Positions 35,907 through 45,996 are shown, numbered from the stretch's first letter. The stretch is 64,000 nucleotides of DNA from Cupriavidus taiwanensis (GCF_900250115.1 NZ_LT984803.1:310001-374000), one strand, 5' to 3'. Made by a program: numbers and translations. The notes: generated by a model from the sequence alone, not told the origin.

Positions 35907-36524
35907 TTAGGCAGCCGGGGTTTCGCCAGCGGCTTCGCCGCCTTCGGCAGCTTCCGACACGGCGCCAGCCGGTTGCGAGATGCTGGCGATGGCCGGATTG
36001 TCGTCACCGTGGGTGATCACGGTCACGCCCTTCGGCAGCTTCAGGTCGGACAGGTGCAGGGTCTGGCCCAGTTCCATGGCGCCGACGTCCACCTCGATGA
36101 ACTCGGGCAGGTCGGCCGGCAGGCACGACACTTCCAGGTCGTTGACGATGTGGTTGACCAGGCCATGGCCCAGCTTCACGCCAGGAGCGGTTTCCTGGTT
36201 CATGAAGTGCAGCGGCACCTTGACGTGGATCTTGTCGTTGGCCGACACGCGCTGGAAATCGACGTGCAGCACCAGCGGCTTGAACGGGTGCATCTGGAAT
36301 GCGCGCAGCAGCGCCTTTTCCGACTTGCCAGCGACTTCCAGGTCGAGGATCGACGAGTGGAACGCTTCCTTCTTCAGGGCGTGCCACAGGGCGTTGTGAT
36401 CCAGTTCGATCATCTTCGGCTCGGCGGCGCCGCCGTAGATGATGCCGGGGGTCTTGCCCGAATTGCGCAGGCGGCGGCTCGCACCCGTTCCCTGTACGCT
36501 ACGCTCGAAAGCGACAACTTTCAT
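35907..36524 (-). CDS. rplY: 50S ribosomal protein L25/general stress protein Ctc
   Basis: A 205-residue two-domain L25 (Ctc/TL5 type), longer than the 94-residue E. coli form. The N-terminal domain (about 1-95) binds 5S rRNA and includes [22 protein letters not shown]. The C-terminal beta domain runs to about residue 185, ending in an acidic Ala/Glu/Gly tail. It sits in the central protuberance of the 50S subunit. The start at MKVVAFERS was chosen; TTGGAGTCA just upstream is the SD. A stem-loop lies immediately before it. Confidence 0.96.
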   Translation of the reverse strand: MKVVAFERSVQGTGASRRLRNSGKTPGIIYGGAAEPKMIELDHNALWHALKKEAFHSSILDLEVAGKSEKALLRAFQMHPFKPLVLHVDFQRVSANDKIHVKVPLHFMNQETAPGVKLGHGLVNHIVNDLEVSCLPADLPEFIEVDVGAMELGQTLHLSDLKLPKGVTVITHGDDNPAIASISQPAGAVSEAAEGGEAAGETPAA

Positions 36525-36544
36525 GATGACTCCAAAATGTAAGA

Positions 36545-36568
36545 AGGCTGTCCGCGACCAGACAGCCT
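36545..36568 (-). terminator. Stem-loop between prs and rplY
   Basis: AGGCTGTC/GACAGCCT with an 8-nt loop, followed on the reverse strand by TTCTTACATTTT. It may be a weak prs terminator or an attenuator, since it ends about 20 nt before the rplY start. Confidence 0.5.
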
Positions 36569-36658
36569 CGTTGCGGCGCAAATCCAGAGCACTTGCGCCG
36601 ATCAGGTCACGTTGACCGCCAGATCATGGCGATCAACGCAGCAAAGCCAGAGATTCTA

Positions 36659-37612
36659 TCAGGAACCCGCGAACAGCGACATGATCGAGTCGCCCTTGAC
36701 GATGCGGGTGAAGGTCTCGGCCAGCAACGGCGCGGTCGAGAGCTGGCGGATCTTGGCGCACTTGGCGGCTTCCTCGGACAGCGGGATGGTGTCGCACACC
36801 ACCACTTCGTCCAGCGCCGAATCGGCGATGCGGGCCGCCGCGCCGCCCGACAGCACGGGGTGCGTGCAGTAGGCGAACACCTTCAGCGCGCCACGCTCCT
36901 TCAGCACCTGGGCGGCCTTGCACAGCGTGCCGCCGGTGTCGATCATGTCATCCATGATGACGCAGTTGCGGCCTTCGACTTCACCGATGATGTTCATCAC
37001 CTCGGCCACGTTGGCCTTGGGACGACGCTTGTCGATGATGGCCAGGTCGCAGTTCAGTTCCTTGGCCAGCGCGCGGGCACGTACCACGCCGCCGACGTCC
37101 GGCGAGACCACCAGCAGGTCGCCGTAGTTCTTCTCGCGCAGGTCGCCCAGCAGTACCGGCGAAGCGTAGATGTTGTCGACGGGAATATCGAAAAAGCCCT
37201 GGATCTGGTCGGCGTGCAGGTCCATCGTCAGCACGCGCTCGACGCCGGCGACTTCCAGCATGTTGGCCACCACCTTGGCCGAGATCGCCACGCGCGCCGA
37301 ACGCGGGCGGCGGTCCTGGCGGGCATAGCCGAAGTAGGGCATGGCGGCGGTGATGCTGCGTGCCGAGGCGCGCTTGAGCGCATCGACCATCACCATCAGT
37401 TCCATCAGGTTGTCGTTGGTCGGCGCGCAGGTGGACTGCAGCACGATGACGTGCTTGCCGCGAACATTTTCCTGGATTTCGACCTGTACTTCACCGTCGG
37501 AGAAACGGCCAACCTGAGCCTTGCCCAGCGGAATGCCGAGGTGCTGTACGACAGCCTCCGCGAGTTTGGGGTTGGCGTTGCCGGTAAATACCATCAAGCC
37601 TTCGCTGCTCAT
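36659..37612 (-). CDS. prs: Ribose-phosphate pyrophosphokinase (PRPP synthetase)
   Basis: A 317-residue enzyme that makes PRPP from ribose 5-phosphate and ATP for nucleotide, histidine and tryptophan synthesis. [16 protein letters not shown] opens the protein, [20 protein letters not shown] is the ATP-binding flexible loop region and [14 protein letters not shown] the PRPP loop. The ATG beginning MSSEGLMVF was chosen; one three codons earlier is possible. The tRNA-Gln gene lies about 97 bp upstream on the same strand. Confidence 0.96.
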   Translation of the reverse strand: MSSEGLMVFTGNANPKLAEAVVQHLGIPLGKAQVGRFSDGEVQVEIQENVRGKHVIVLQSTCAPTNDNLMELMVMVDALKRASARSITAAMPYFGYARQDRRPRSARVAISAKVVANMLEVAGVERVLTMDLHADQIQGFFDIPVDNIYASPVLLGDLREKNYGDLLVVSPDVGGVVRARALAKELNCDLAIIDKRRPKANVAEVMNIIGEVEGRNCVIMDDMIDTGGTLCKAAQVLKERGALKVFAYCTHPVLSGGAAARIADSALDEVVVCDTIPLSEEAAKCAKIRQLSTAPLLAETFTRIVKGDSIMSLFAGS

Positions 37613-37708
37613 TCGGGGCACCTGTCTTGCTGCTGGGGGAGCTTGGTGTCACCGGCGAAGCCGGTGACTTGGAGATATCGTGTTCCGTTAGGACACTATA
37701 GGAAGTAA

Positions 37709-37785
37709 TGGCAGGGGAAGAAGGATTCGAACCTTCGAATGCCGGAATCAAAATCCGGTGCCTTGACCAACTTGGCGACTCCCCT
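37709..37785 (-). tRNA. tRNA-Gln (anticodon UUG)
   Basis: A 77-nt cloverleaf with an acceptor stem AGGGGAG/TTCCCCT, an anticodon stem CCGGA/TCCGG around loop TTTTGAT (anticodon TTG), a GGTTCGAATCC T-arm and an encoded CCA end. It lies between ispE and prs in the same direction, a conserved beta-proteobacterial arrangement. Confidence 0.96.
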
Positions 37786-37844
37786 ACACAACCGGGCCGC
37801 TCTTCGTGGTACCAAACTGCCGTACCGCGCCGAACGATAACTTG

Positions 37845-38723
37845 CTATGCGAACGTCGCGAGCGGATGATGTGCCAGACTTCTCACACACCTGCCATCCC
37901 ATTCGGGAGGCAACCTTTCCAAAACCTGCTGCGCTGTTCTTGCGTCTGAAAAACGCGCAAACACGCAGGCTCCGGAACCGGTCATCCGGGCATGCTGGTT
38001 ATGTTGCTTCAGCCATGCCAGGGCTCGGGCGACTTCGCCGAACTTCGCTGTTGCTATCGGTTCCAGGTCGTTGCGACCGAAATCGAATTTGTTTGTGCGA
38101 GCAGCGAAGACCGCAATTATGGAGATTGGTGTATCCCTTGTCAAGCACTCGTCCGAAAAAATTTCAGCGGTGGGCACGTGCTGCTTGGGGTGGATGATCA
38201 CGAACCAGCTGTCGGGCAGCTCGACCGGCGTGAGATCTTCGCCGATGCCCTGCGCAAAGGCGTTCTGCCCGAGCACGAACACCGGCACGTCGGCGCCCAG
38301 CGTCAGCCCGATCCGCATCAGCTCGGCGCGCGCCAGACCCAGGCCCCACAGGTGGTTCAGCGCCAGCAGCGTGGTGGCGGCGTCGGAAGAGCCGCCGCCG
38401 ATGCCGCCGCCCATCGGAAGCACCTTGTCGATGGCGATCTCGGCGCCGAAGGTGGTGCCGGTGGCGGCCTGGAGCGCGCGCGCCGCCCGCACCACCAGGT
38501 CGGTCTCGGCCGGCACGCCGGGCACCTCGGTGACGCGCACGACCACGCCGTCGTCGCGGCGGCGGAAATGCAGCGTGTCGCACCAGTCGACCAGCTGGAA
38601 CACGGTCTGCAGCGTGTGGTAGCCGTCGGCGCGGCGGCCGGTCACGTGCAGGAACAGATTGAGCTTGGCCGGCGCCGGACAGTCGCGCAGTTCGGGCGGG
38701 GGCAGGGGATGGCTGCTTGGCAT
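37845..38723 (-). CDS. ispE: 4-diphosphocytidyl-2-C-methyl-D-erythritol kinase
   Basis: A 292-residue GHMP kinase of the non-mevalonate isoprenoid pathway. [20 protein letters not shown] is the substrate-site start, [14 protein letters not shown] the phosphate-binding loop and MTGSGACVF the C-terminal GHMP motif. The ATG at [12 protein letters not shown] was used; the frame continues far upstream through lolB but is out of register with it. It is encoded just after lolB and before tRNA-Gln. Confidence 0.95.
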   Translation of the reverse strand: MPSSHPLPPPELRDCPAPAKLNLFLHVTGRRADGYHTLQTVFQLVDWCDTLHFRRRDDGVVVRVTEVPGVPAETDLVVRAARALQAATGTTFGAEIAIDKVLPMGGGIGGGSSDAATTLLALNHLWGLGLARAELMRIGLTLGADVPVFVLGQNAFAQGIGEDLTPVELPDSWFVIIHPKQHVPTAEIFSDECLTRDTPISIIAVFAARTNKFDFGRNDLEPIATAKFGEVARALAWLKQHNQHARMTGSGACVFARFSDARTAQQVLERLPPEWDGRCVRSLAHHPLATFA

Positions 38724-38734
38724 GACGGAGGCCG

Positions 38735-39352
38735 TTATGGCGTCTGGGGATCGATGACCAGGCGCACCGACAGCGGATTGCTGCCGGCGTCGCGCGCCAG
38801 GTCGATACGGCGGGGCACCTGGGTGGCGGCAGTGCCGGCGGCGGGCGGGTCCTGCCACGCGACGTAGCGCACGGTCCAGCCGTTCTGCGCCAGCGTCGCC
38901 AGCCGGCCCTGCTCGTCGCGCGTGGCGCGCGCCGGCGTGCCAAGCGTGGGACGCCCGTGCAGCCAGTCGCGCATGCCGGCGACCGGCAGCGCAAAGCCCA
39001 GCGCTTCCTCCATCAGCGTATCGACCTCGGGCGCGTTGCGCGGCGGCTGGTTGGGCAGGTCGAGGGTGGCGCCCGATGGCGTGGCGGTGACCACGGCCAG
39101 GGTCTGGCCAAGCGGCGAGACCAGGTCGAGCCGCACGTTGCGGCCCTGCTCCTCCCAGCGGAAGCTGCCCTGCACGCCCTCGTCGCGCCCGTAGCGCACG
39201 TAATTGGCGGAAAAGCGGCCGGTGTACTGCTGGCTGGCGGCGTCCTGGTCGAGATCGAAGCTGCGCGATGGCGCCACGCTGGCGCACGCCTGCAGCAGCA
39301 GGGGCGCGCCAAGGCAAAGCAGCGCCAGGCGTCGGGATCGGTTCATGGGCAT
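38735..39352 (-). CDS. lolB: Outer-membrane lipoprotein LolB
   Basis: A 205-residue lipoprotein that accepts lipoproteins from LolA and inserts them into the outer membrane. The signal ends in the lipobox LLQAC with Cys about 23. [12 protein letters not shown] and [27 protein letters not shown] are typical of the LolB beta-barrel half. The lolB-ispE-prs order is widely conserved. It precedes ispE by 11 bp on the same strand. Confidence 0.92.
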   Translation of the reverse strand: MPMNRSRRLALLCLGAPLLLQACASVAPSRSFDLDQDAASQQYTGRFSANYVRYGRDEGVQGSFRWEEQGRNVRLDLVSPLGQTLAVVTATPSGATLDLPNQPPRNAPEVDTLMEEALGFALPVAGMRDWLHGRPTLGTPARATRDEQGRLATLAQNGWTVRYVAWQDPPAAGTAATQVPRRIDLARDAGSNPLSVRLVIDPQTP

Positions 39353-39436
39353 GGTGGTAAGGACGGCGGCGCGGGGGCCGCCGGGCTGACGGGAATCCGG
39401 CGCCGCGGGCGGGCGTGCCGGCCGCGGCGCACGGGC

Positions 39437-41380
39437 TTACCTGGAGGGCTGGACGTTGACCTTGTAGCGGCGCAGCGTGTCGATCAGGGTCTCGTTCTCG
39501 GGATCGATACGCACGGCCTCGGTCCAGGTCTTGCGGGCCTCGTCGTGTTCGCCGAGCTGCCACAGCACCTCGCCGAGATGCGCGCCGATTTCAGCCTCGG
39601 GGGCCTTGGCATAGGCGTTGCGCAGCAGCGCGGCCGCGGGCTGCAGGTCGCCCATGCGGAATTTGACCCAGGCCAGGCTGTCCATGATGTACGGATCGTC
39701 CGGGCCCAGCTCGGCGGCACGCTCCAGCAGCTTGAGCGCCTCGGGCAGGCGCTCGTTGCGGTCCGCCAGCGAATAGCCGAGGGCGTTGTAGCCCTGCTTC
39801 TGTTGCGGCTGCAGCGCAATCACGCGGCGCAGGCCGGTTTCCATGCTGGCGAAGCGCTTCTGGCGCTCGTCGAGCATGGCCAGTTCATAGATCCAGTCGG
39901 CGTTGTCGGGCTCGGCCACGATGCGGTCGTTCAGCACCTTGCGGGCACGGTCGTAGGCCTTGCTCTCCATCAGCGTGGCCACTTCGGCCTGGCGGATGGC
40001 GGTCACGCGCTGCGCGCGCTGGCCGGGATCGGGGATGTCCTCGGCGTCGCTGAGCATCTCGCCGAACAGCGCCTGGGCGTCGTCGAGCTTGCCCATGCGC
40101 GCCAGCAGCTGGGCGCGCTTGGCAGTGGCCGCCGGCGCCAGCCGGATGTCCTCGATGCGGTCGAGCCAGCGGATCGCGCCGGCGTAGTCCTTGCGCTCCT
40201 CGGCGATCTGCGCCAGGTATTGATAGGCGATATCGGGATTGGCGCTGGGTTGTTTTTCGACCAGCTGCAGGTATTCCTGCAGGTACTGTTCGGCCTCGCC
40301 GTAGTTCTTGGCCTGCAGGCTGGTCAGGCCCAGCGCCAGCGGCACGCGCGGGTCGGCGGGGGCCACCTTGCGCAGCGTCTCGAACTCCTGGCGGGCCGCC
40401 GGCATGTCGTTCTTCAGCAGGTATAGCCGCGCCAGCGTGATATGGCCGTTGACCGATTCGGGCGACTTTTCCAGGAAGCGCTTGAGCACCGCCACGGCTT
40501 CGTCGGGCTGCTTCTCGGCGCGCAGTTCGGCCGACATCAACGCGGCCGCTTCATAGCCGGGCCGCAGCCGCAGGGCCTGGTCGAGCGCGGCCAGCGCGCC
40601 CGCCTCGTCGCCGGCAACTTCGCGCGCGCGCGCCAGTGCCAGCTGGGTCTCGGGCAGCTTGATGTCGTTGCGGGTCAGTTCCTGCAGCAGCGCGGCCGCG
40701 CCGGCCGGATCGCTGGTGCGCGACAGCTGCTGCTGCAGCTGCAGGATGGCTTCGCCGCGCTGGCCGGCCGGCACCGCGGCAAGTTGTTGCTGCAGCAGGG
40801 GGCGGGCGTCATCCCAGCGACCGTTGAGCACCAGCAGGGTCGACAGCACCTGGCCGGCCGCGGGCGAGGATGGAGTGATCTCCTTCCATAGCCGCGCGGC
40901 GTCGAGCGCCTGCTGCGGGATGCGCGCGTTGAAGGCGATCTCGGTGGCACGCTGCGCGAAGCGCGGGTCGCGGGTCTGGCGCGCCAGTTCCAGGTAGGTG
41001 CGGTAGGCCGGGCCGATCAGTCCGCGCTGGATGGAAATCTCGGCGGCGAGCACCATATAGACGATATCGTCGGTCAGCTCCAGCGACGGCAGTGCCGGAC
41101 GCGCTGGCTTGGCCGCCGGGGCGTCAGCCGCGGCCAGTTGCAGCATGGGCAGCGAAGCGGCGCCGACGGGCGGCGCGGCGTGGCTGGCGCCAGCCGCCGC
41201 CGCCAGCAGCGCGCTGGCGGCCAGAGCGCGCACATGGCGCCGCGGGGCGTGCCACCAGCGGGCCGGGGTGCCGGCACGGCGCGCCGTGCGCGAACCGGCG
41301 CCCGGCGATGTGGTCAGGCCGCCGCCCGCGGTGGCTTGCAACGTGGAGTCCGGCATCAGGTCCGGCATCAGGTCCGACAT
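39437..41380 (-). CDS. TPR-repeat exported protein
   Basis: A 647-residue protein with an unusual 70-residue Arg/Ala-rich lead, then a signal-like helix ([17 protein letters not shown]) and a long array of tetratricopeptide repeats from about residue 150 to the end. [22 protein letters not shown] is a clear repeat. TPR proteins scaffold complexes, and this one is probably periplasmic. The GGAG about 10 nt upstream favours this ATG over one 20 codons earlier. The start contains a small duplication, [10 protein letters not shown]. Same strand as lolB, about 85 bp upstream of it. Confidence 0.82.
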   Translation of the reverse strand: MSDLMPDLMPDSTLQATAGGGLTTSPGAGSRTARRAGTPARWWHAPRRHVRALAASALLAAAAGASHAAPPVGAASLPMLQLAAADAPAAKPARPALPSLELTDDIVYMVLAAEISIQRGLIGPAYRTYLELARQTRDPRFAQRATEIAFNARIPQQALDAARLWKEITPSSPAAGQVLSTLLVLNGRWDDARPLLQQQLAAVPAGQRGEAILQLQQQLSRTSDPAGAAALLQELTRNDIKLPETQLALARAREVAGDEAGALAALDQALRLRPGYEAAALMSAELRAEKQPDEAVAVLKRFLEKSPESVNGHITLARLYLLKNDMPAARQEFETLRKVAPADPRVPLALGLTSLQAKNYGEAEQYLQEYLQLVEKQPSANPDIAYQYLAQIAEERKDYAGAIRWLDRIEDIRLAPAATAKRAQLLARMGKLDDAQALFGEMLSDAEDIPDPGQRAQRVTAIRQAEVATLMESKAYDRARKVLNDRIVAEPDNADWIYELAMLDERQKRFASMETGLRRVIALQPQQKQGYNALGYSLADRNERLPEALKLLERAAELGPDDPYIMDSLAWVKFRMGDLQPAAALLRNAYAKAPEAEIGAHLGEVLWQLGEHDEARKTWTEAVRIDPENETLIDTLRRYKVNVQPSR

Positions 41381-41438
41381 GTATTGAGTGCTCCGGCGCG
41401 CGCTGGCGAAGGATAGGAGATTGCGCAGTGATAAGGGC

Positions 41439-41459
41439 ATTGTAGCCTGCCGCTACAAT
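41439..41459. promoter_or_regulatory. Palindromic divergent -10 region between the TPR gene and mutM
   Basis: ATTGTAGC and GCTACAAT form a perfect 8-bp inverted repeat with a 5-bp centre. Each arm contains TACAAT read outward, so both divergent genes may start from one palindrome. No good -35 was found on either side. Confidence 0.5.
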
Positions 41460-41533
41460 GCGCTGCTTGGCGCCGCAGGCCGGCGCCAGCAGGCGCTGCA
41501 GGAGTTTTGAGCGGTAACCAACGGAGAGGTTCG

Positions 41534-42424
41534 ATGCCTGAATTGCCCGAGGTCGAGGTGACCCGGCGCGGCTTGCTGCCGCATGTGGTGGGGCGGCGCA
41601 TCGCCGCGGTCACGGTGCGCCACCGCGGCCTGCGCTGGCCGGTCGACCCGGACCTCGAAACCCGCCTGGCCCAGCGCCTGGTGCGCCGCATCGAGCGCCG
41701 CGGCAAGTATCTGCTGCTGGAATGCGTCAGCGCCGACGCGGCGCAGCCGCCCGGCTGGCTGCTGGTGCATCTCGGCATGACGGGCACACTGAGGGTGCTA
41801 CCCGAGGCACCACCGCCGGGCGTGCATGATCACTTCGACCTGGTGCTCAACGCCGAGCCCGACGCGGCGTCAGCAGCAACATCCGGCCCGCAGCCAGACA
41901 CCATCGTGCTGCGCTTCCGCGATCCACGCCGCTTCGGCGCCATCCTCTGGACTACGCTGCCGGAGGCGGAACTGCCGTCGCATCCGCTGCTGAGCACCCT
42001 CGGCATCGAGCCGTTCGATCCGGCCTTCGACGGCGCCTGGCTGCACCGCCATACGCGCGGTCGCAGTGCGGCGATCAAGACCGTGCTGCTGTCCGGCGCG
42101 ATCGTGGTGGGCGTGGGCAACATCTACGCCTCCGAAAGCCTGTTCCGCGCCGGTATCCACCCGACCACGCCGGCCGGACGCCTGAGCCGCGCGCGTTGCG
42201 ACCGGCTGGCGCAAGCCGTGCGCGACACCCTGGCGCAGGCGATCGAGCGCGGCGGCAGCACACTGCGCGACTTTGTCGGCAGCGACGGCGCCAGCGGCTA
42301 CTTCCAGCTCGATTGCTTTGTCTATGACCGCGCTGGCCTGCCATGCCGGGTGTGCGCCAAACCGGTGCGCCAGATCGTCCAGGGCCAGCGTTCCACCTTC
42401 TATTGCACCAACTGCCAGCACTGA
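41534..42424 (+). CDS. mutM: Formamidopyrimidine-DNA glycosylase
   Basis: A 296-residue base-excision enzyme that removes 8-oxoguanine opposite C. Translation must begin MPELPEVEV because Pro2 is the catalytic nucleophile after Met removal; that decides the start. RRGKYLLLE has the conserved lysine, [18 protein letters not shown] the H2TH region and CRVCAKP...YCTNC the C-terminal zinc finger. A Pro/Ala-rich insert of about 15 residues sits near residue 115. With mutY 2.4 kb on, two parts of the GO repair system flank the dynamin-like gene. Confidence 0.96.
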   Translation: MPELPEVEVTRRGLLPHVVGRRIAAVTVRHRGLRWPVDPDLETRLAQRLVRRIERRGKYLLLECVSADAAQPPGWLLVHLGMTGTLRVLPEAPPPGVHDHFDLVLNAEPDAASAATSGPQPDTIVLRFRDPRRFGAILWTTLPEAELPSHPLLSTLGIEPFDPAFDGAWLHRHTRGRSAAIKTVLLSGAIVVGVGNIYASESLFRAGIHPTTPAGRLSRARCDRLAQAVRDTLAQAIERGGSTLRDFVGSDGASGYFQLDCFVYDRAGLPCRVCAKPVRQIVQGQRSTFYCTNCQH

Positions 42425-42448
42425 TCGGCGCGCGGAGTGCTTCACGGA

Positions 42449-42468
42449 CGGCCCGCTGCCGCGGGCCG
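42449..42468. terminator. Stem-loop after mutM
   Basis: CGGCCCGC/GCGGGCCG with a TGCC loop, 25 nt past the mutM stop and without a T-run. Confidence 0.4.
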
Positions 42469-42683
42469 ATGGATCGGCGCAACACTGGCGGGGTCACCGC
42501 CATCCAAGGGGCGGGAATTCCACAAAAGCGCCCTGGAAACCTGTATCGTGTGCGCAGTCATAAAAAGTTACAAAATGGCCGGCCGCGTCCATGGCAGGGT
42601 TGCGGACCGGCATCGCGAACACGGGCATGCCGCCAGGGAGGGTGGCGGGCCCCGAGGCAAAACCACGCCAGCCCAACAGCTCC

Positions 42684-44636
42684 ATGACAACGCTCGCCCA
42701 CCAATTCGAACAATACGGCGCCTGGAGAACCGGGGTCCTCCAGTCACTGGCCGAATTCCAGTCCTGGCTGCAGCAGCACGACCTCTACGATGCGCAGGCC
42801 GACGACCGCGTGCAGCGCATCCAGAGCGTGCTGCGCAGCGACCGCCTCAAGGTCGCCTTCATCGCCGAGTTCTCGCGTGGCAAGAGCGAGCTGATCAACG
42901 CCATCTTCTTTGCCGACTACGGGCGCCGCATCCTGCCGTCGTCGGCGGGGCGCACCACCATGTGCCCGACCGAGTTGCGCTACGACGAGGCCGAGCCACC
43001 CAGCATCCGCCTGCTGCCGATCGAGACGCGCCTGCAGGACGCCTCGACCGCCGACTTCATCGAGGCCGGCACCTCGGCATCGCACTGGCATTCGGTGCCG
43101 CTGGATCCATCGTCGCCCGAGGGCATGCTCGAGGCGTTCCAGCACGTGGTGCAGACCATGCGCGTCCCGCCCGAACAGGCCGAGGCACTGGGGTTGTACC
43201 ACGAGAACGACCCGGATGCCGCCTATGCGGTCGATGCCGAAGGCATGGTCGAGATCTCGCGCTGGCGCCACGCCGTCATTAATTTTCCGCATCCGCTGCT
43301 GCGCCAGGGCCTGGTGATCCTTGACACGCCGGGCCTGAACGCGATTGGCACCGAACCCGAGCTGACGCTGCGGCTGATCCCGGACGCGCATGTGGTGGTG
43401 TTCGTGCTGGCCGCCGACGCGGGCGTGACCAAGAGCGACCTGGAACTGTGGCGCAGCCATGTCGGCGCCGGACACCGGCGCGGCTGCCTGGCGGTGCTCA
43501 ACAAGATCGACGGACTGTGGGATCCGCTGCGCCAGCCCGGCGAGATCGCGCACGAAATCGCGCGGCAGGTGTCGACCACCGCGCAGGTGCTGGGCATCGA
43601 GCAGTCGCGCGTGTATCCGGTGTCGGCGCAGAAGGGGCTGGTGGCCAAGGTCACGCACGACGACCCCCTGCTCGCGCGCAGCGGCTTGCCCGAGTTCGAG
43701 CACGTGCTGTCGGACCAGCTGATTCCGCGCCGGCGCGAGATCGTCTCGGACCAGGTGTACCGGCTGGTGCAGGACATGGCGCGCGCCGCGCAGCAGCTGC
43801 TGCAGAGCCGCCGCCGCGATATCGTCGAGCAGTTGTTCGAGCTGCGCGGACTGCGCGGCAAGAACCATGCGATGGTCAAGCACATGCTGATGCGGGTGCA
43901 AAGCGAGAAGGAAGAGTTCGAGCAGAGCATCAGCAAGTTCCAGGCGCTGCGCCTGGTCTTTGGCCGGCACAGCGCCGACATCATCAAGAGCCTGCAATTG
44001 CGCGACGTTCGCCGCACCATGCGCGGCGCGCGCGAGCAGATGAAGGAGCGCTTCTTCTCGCGCGGCCTGCGCGAGGACATGGAAGCGTTGTTCGGGCAGC
44101 TGAGCGGGCTGGTGAGCGATGCCGACAACAAGATCGGCCAGCTGCACCAGTTGATCGACAGCATGTACCGGCGCTTCAATGCCGAGCACGGCTTCACGCT
44201 GCCGGCGCCGATGCAGTTCACCGCCGAGCGCTACCTGGCCGAGCTGAAGGAGACGCTGCGACTGGTGCAGGCGCATTTCGGCACGGTCAGCATGCTGACG
44301 CGTTCGCGCCCGCAGCTGGTGCAAAGCGCGTTCAACACCATGGCCAGCCGCGTGCTGGACAATTTCCGCGGCCTCAACCGCGATATCGAAGTGTGGCTCA
44401 AGTCGGTGATGACGCCGCTGGAAGCGCAGGTGCGCGAACACCAGAAGCAGCTGCGCCGGCGTGTCGATTCGATCGAGCGCATCCATGAGGCCACCGACAC
44501 GCTGGAAAGCCGCATCGCCCAGCTGGAGGAAGTGCTGAATGGGCTGGACGAGCGCAGCGGGCGCATCGAGGGCTTTGCGCAGCGGCTGATGCGGCCGGGG
44601 GCCGATGCAGGCAGCGCCAGCCTGGCGGTGGCCTAG
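42684..44636 (+). CDS. Dynamin-family large GTPase
   Basis: A 650-residue bacterial dynamin-like protein. The G1 loop is AEFSRGKS at about 61-68, with Ala in place of the usual first Gly; G3 is DTPG at about 214-217 and G4 NKID at about 273-276. The remainder, about 370-650, is long helical stalk with coiled-coil character, including an R/E-rich segment near the end. No membrane helices are evident. Family members remodel or protect membranes or act in stress; the role here is unknown. It lies between mutM and mutY. Confidence 0.85.
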   Translation: MTTLAHQFEQYGAWRTGVLQSLAEFQSWLQQHDLYDAQADDRVQRIQSVLRSDRLKVAFIAEFSRGKSELINAIFFADYGRRILPSSAGRTTMCPTELRYDEAEPPSIRLLPIETRLQDASTADFIEAGTSASHWHSVPLDPSSPEGMLEAFQHVVQTMRVPPEQAEALGLYHENDPDAAYAVDAEGMVEISRWRHAVINFPHPLLRQGLVILDTPGLNAIGTEPELTLRLIPDAHVVVFVLAADAGVTKSDLELWRSHVGAGHRRGCLAVLNKIDGLWDPLRQPGEIAHEIARQVSTTAQVLGIEQSRVYPVSAQKGLVAKVTHDDPLLARSGLPEFEHVLSDQLIPRRREIVSDQVYRLVQDMARAAQQLLQSRRRDIVEQLFELRGLRGKNHAMVKHMLMRVQSEKEEFEQSISKFQALRLVFGRHSADIIKSLQLRDVRRTMRGAREQMKERFFSRGLREDMEALFGQLSGLVSDADNKIGQLHQLIDSMYRRFNAEHGFTLPAPMQFTAERYLAELKETLRLVQAHFGTVSMLTRSRPQLVQSAFNTMASRVLDNFRGLNRDIEVWLKSVMTPLEAQVREHQKQLRRRVDSIERIHEATDTLESRIAQLEEVLNGLDERSGRIEGFAQRLMRPGADAGSASLAVA

Positions 44637-44664
44637 CCAGTTCCTGAAGCCGGTATATCATGTG

Positions 44665-44691
44665 GCGCCGCTCTCCCGCGGCGCTTTTTTT
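44665..44691 (+). terminator. Terminator after the dynamin-like gene
   Basis: GCGCCGC/GCGGCGC around a 6-nt loop, followed by TTTTTTT, 28 nt past the stop. Confidence 0.88.
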
Positions 44692-44721
44692 GCTGACCAG
44701 CTTCGCACGCTGCCGGTTTGC

Positions 44722-44749
44722 TCCCCTCTCCCGCGTGCGGGAGAGGGGG
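44722..44749. repeat. REP-like palindrome upstream of mutY
   Basis: A perfect 12-bp inverted repeat, CCCCTCTCCCGC and GCGGGAGAGGGG, with a 2-nt centre. This palindrome resembles dispersed intergenic elements seen in many proteobacterial genomes. It lies about 40 bp before the mutY start, likely in its leader. Confidence 0.7.
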
Positions 44750-44787
44750 CGCCCAACTGGCGACAAGTTCTACACAAGCTTTACCCA

Positions 44788-45963
44788 ATGCCCCGCAAGC
44801 CCGTTCCCCGCATCGCTCCCGCCCTTCCCGACGATCTCCACGTGCCGCCGGATTTCGGCGCGCGGGTCGTCAACTGGCAACGCGTCCACGGCCGGCACGA
44901 CCTGCCGTGGCAGAACACCCGCGATCCGTACCGCATCTGGCTGTCCGAGATCATGCTGCAGCAGACCCAGGTCAGCGCGGTGATCGACTACTTCCAGCGC
45001 TTCGTCGCGCAGCTGCCCACGGTGCAGGACCTGGCGGCCGCGCCTGCCGACCAGGTGATGGCGCTGTGGGCCGGGCTCGGCTATTACTCGCGCGCGCGCA
45101 ACCTGCACCGCTGCGCCATGCAAGTGGTCGGCGAGCACGGCGGCCGCTTCCCCACCGACCCCGCGGTGCTGGTCACGTTGCCGGGCATCGGCCGCTCCAC
45201 CGCGGCGGCCATCGCCGCCTTCAGCGCGGGGGTGCGCTCGCCGATCCTGGACGGCAACGTCAAGCGCGTGTTCGCGCGCTGCTTCGGCATCCATGGCCAT
45301 CCGGGCGAGCGCGCGGTGGAAACGCGCATGTGGCAGCTGGCGGAACTGGCCTTGCCGGCGCCCGGACCGCGCCAGGGCGAAGACATGGTTGCCTATACGC
45401 AGGGGCTGATGGACCTGGGCGCGACCGTGTGCTCGCGGGGCAAGCCCGCCTGCCTGGCCGAAGCCGAAGCATGTCCGCTGTCCGCCGATTGCGTCGCGCG
45501 CCGTGACGGCCTGACCGCCGTGCTGCCTGCGCCCAGGCCGCGCGCCGCGATCCCGGAGCGCAGCACGGTGATGCTGCTGGTGCGGCGCGAGCGTGAAGTG
45601 CTGCTGCGCCTGCGTCCGCACAGCGGCATCTGGGGCGGCCTGTGGAGCCTGCCGGAAATACCGGTCGACACCGTGCCCTTCGACGCGGAAGCCGCCGAGG
45701 CCCGCGCGCTCGACTACGCGCGCGCGTTCGGCACGCCCGCGCGCGCCGCGCTGGCCGGCGAGCTGACCCATGTGTTCACGCACTTCCGGCTGCTGATCCG
45801 CGCCATCCGGGTCGACCTCAACGCGGAGGAGAACATGCTGCGGCAGGACAGTGCGACGCCGGCCGGGCAGCGCTGGCTGTCGCTCGACGATCTCGATGCG
45901 CTGGGCACGCCCGCGCCGGTGCGCCGGCTGCTGGAGGACCAGGCGCGGGTGGGCTTGTTCTGA
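44788..45963 (+). CDS. mutY: A/G-specific adenine glycosylase
   Basis: A 391-residue repair enzyme that removes adenine mispaired with 8-oxoguanine. Catalytic Glu54 lies in SEIMLQQTQV, the helix-hairpin-helix in LPGIGRSTAAAI and the catalytic Asp in PILDGNVKRV. The [4Fe-4S] cysteines are at about 215, 222, 229 and 235, giving x6-x6-x5 spacing instead of the usual x6-x2-x5. The C-terminal NUDIX-like domain (about 265-390) recognises 8-oxoG. The ATG was chosen because the frame upstream runs through the terminator and repeat. Confidence 0.95.
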   Translation: MPRKPVPRIAPALPDDLHVPPDFGARVVNWQRVHGRHDLPWQNTRDPYRIWLSEIMLQQTQVSAVIDYFQRFVAQLPTVQDLAAAPADQVMALWAGLGYYSRARNLHRCAMQVVGEHGGRFPTDPAVLVTLPGIGRSTAAAIAAFSAGVRSPILDGNVKRVFARCFGIHGHPGERAVETRMWQLAELALPAPGPRQGEDMVAYTQGLMDLGATVCSRGKPACLAEAEACPLSADCVARRDGLTAVLPAPRPRAAIPERSTVMLLVRREREVLLRLRPHSGIWGGLWSLPEIPVDTVPFDAEAAEARALDYARAFGTPARAALAGELTHVFTHFRLLIRAIRVDLNAEENMLRQDSATPAGQRWLSLDDLDALGTPAPVRRLLEDQARVGLF

Positions 45964-45996
45964 AGCTGGGGCAGGGCGGGGGCGGTGCGAAAGGCC

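Noticed and set aside
42591..42683. A 31-codon N-terminal extension of the dynamin-like protein.
   Set aside because: The extension has no conserved character, and the ATG before TTLAHQFEQYG better fits the family start.
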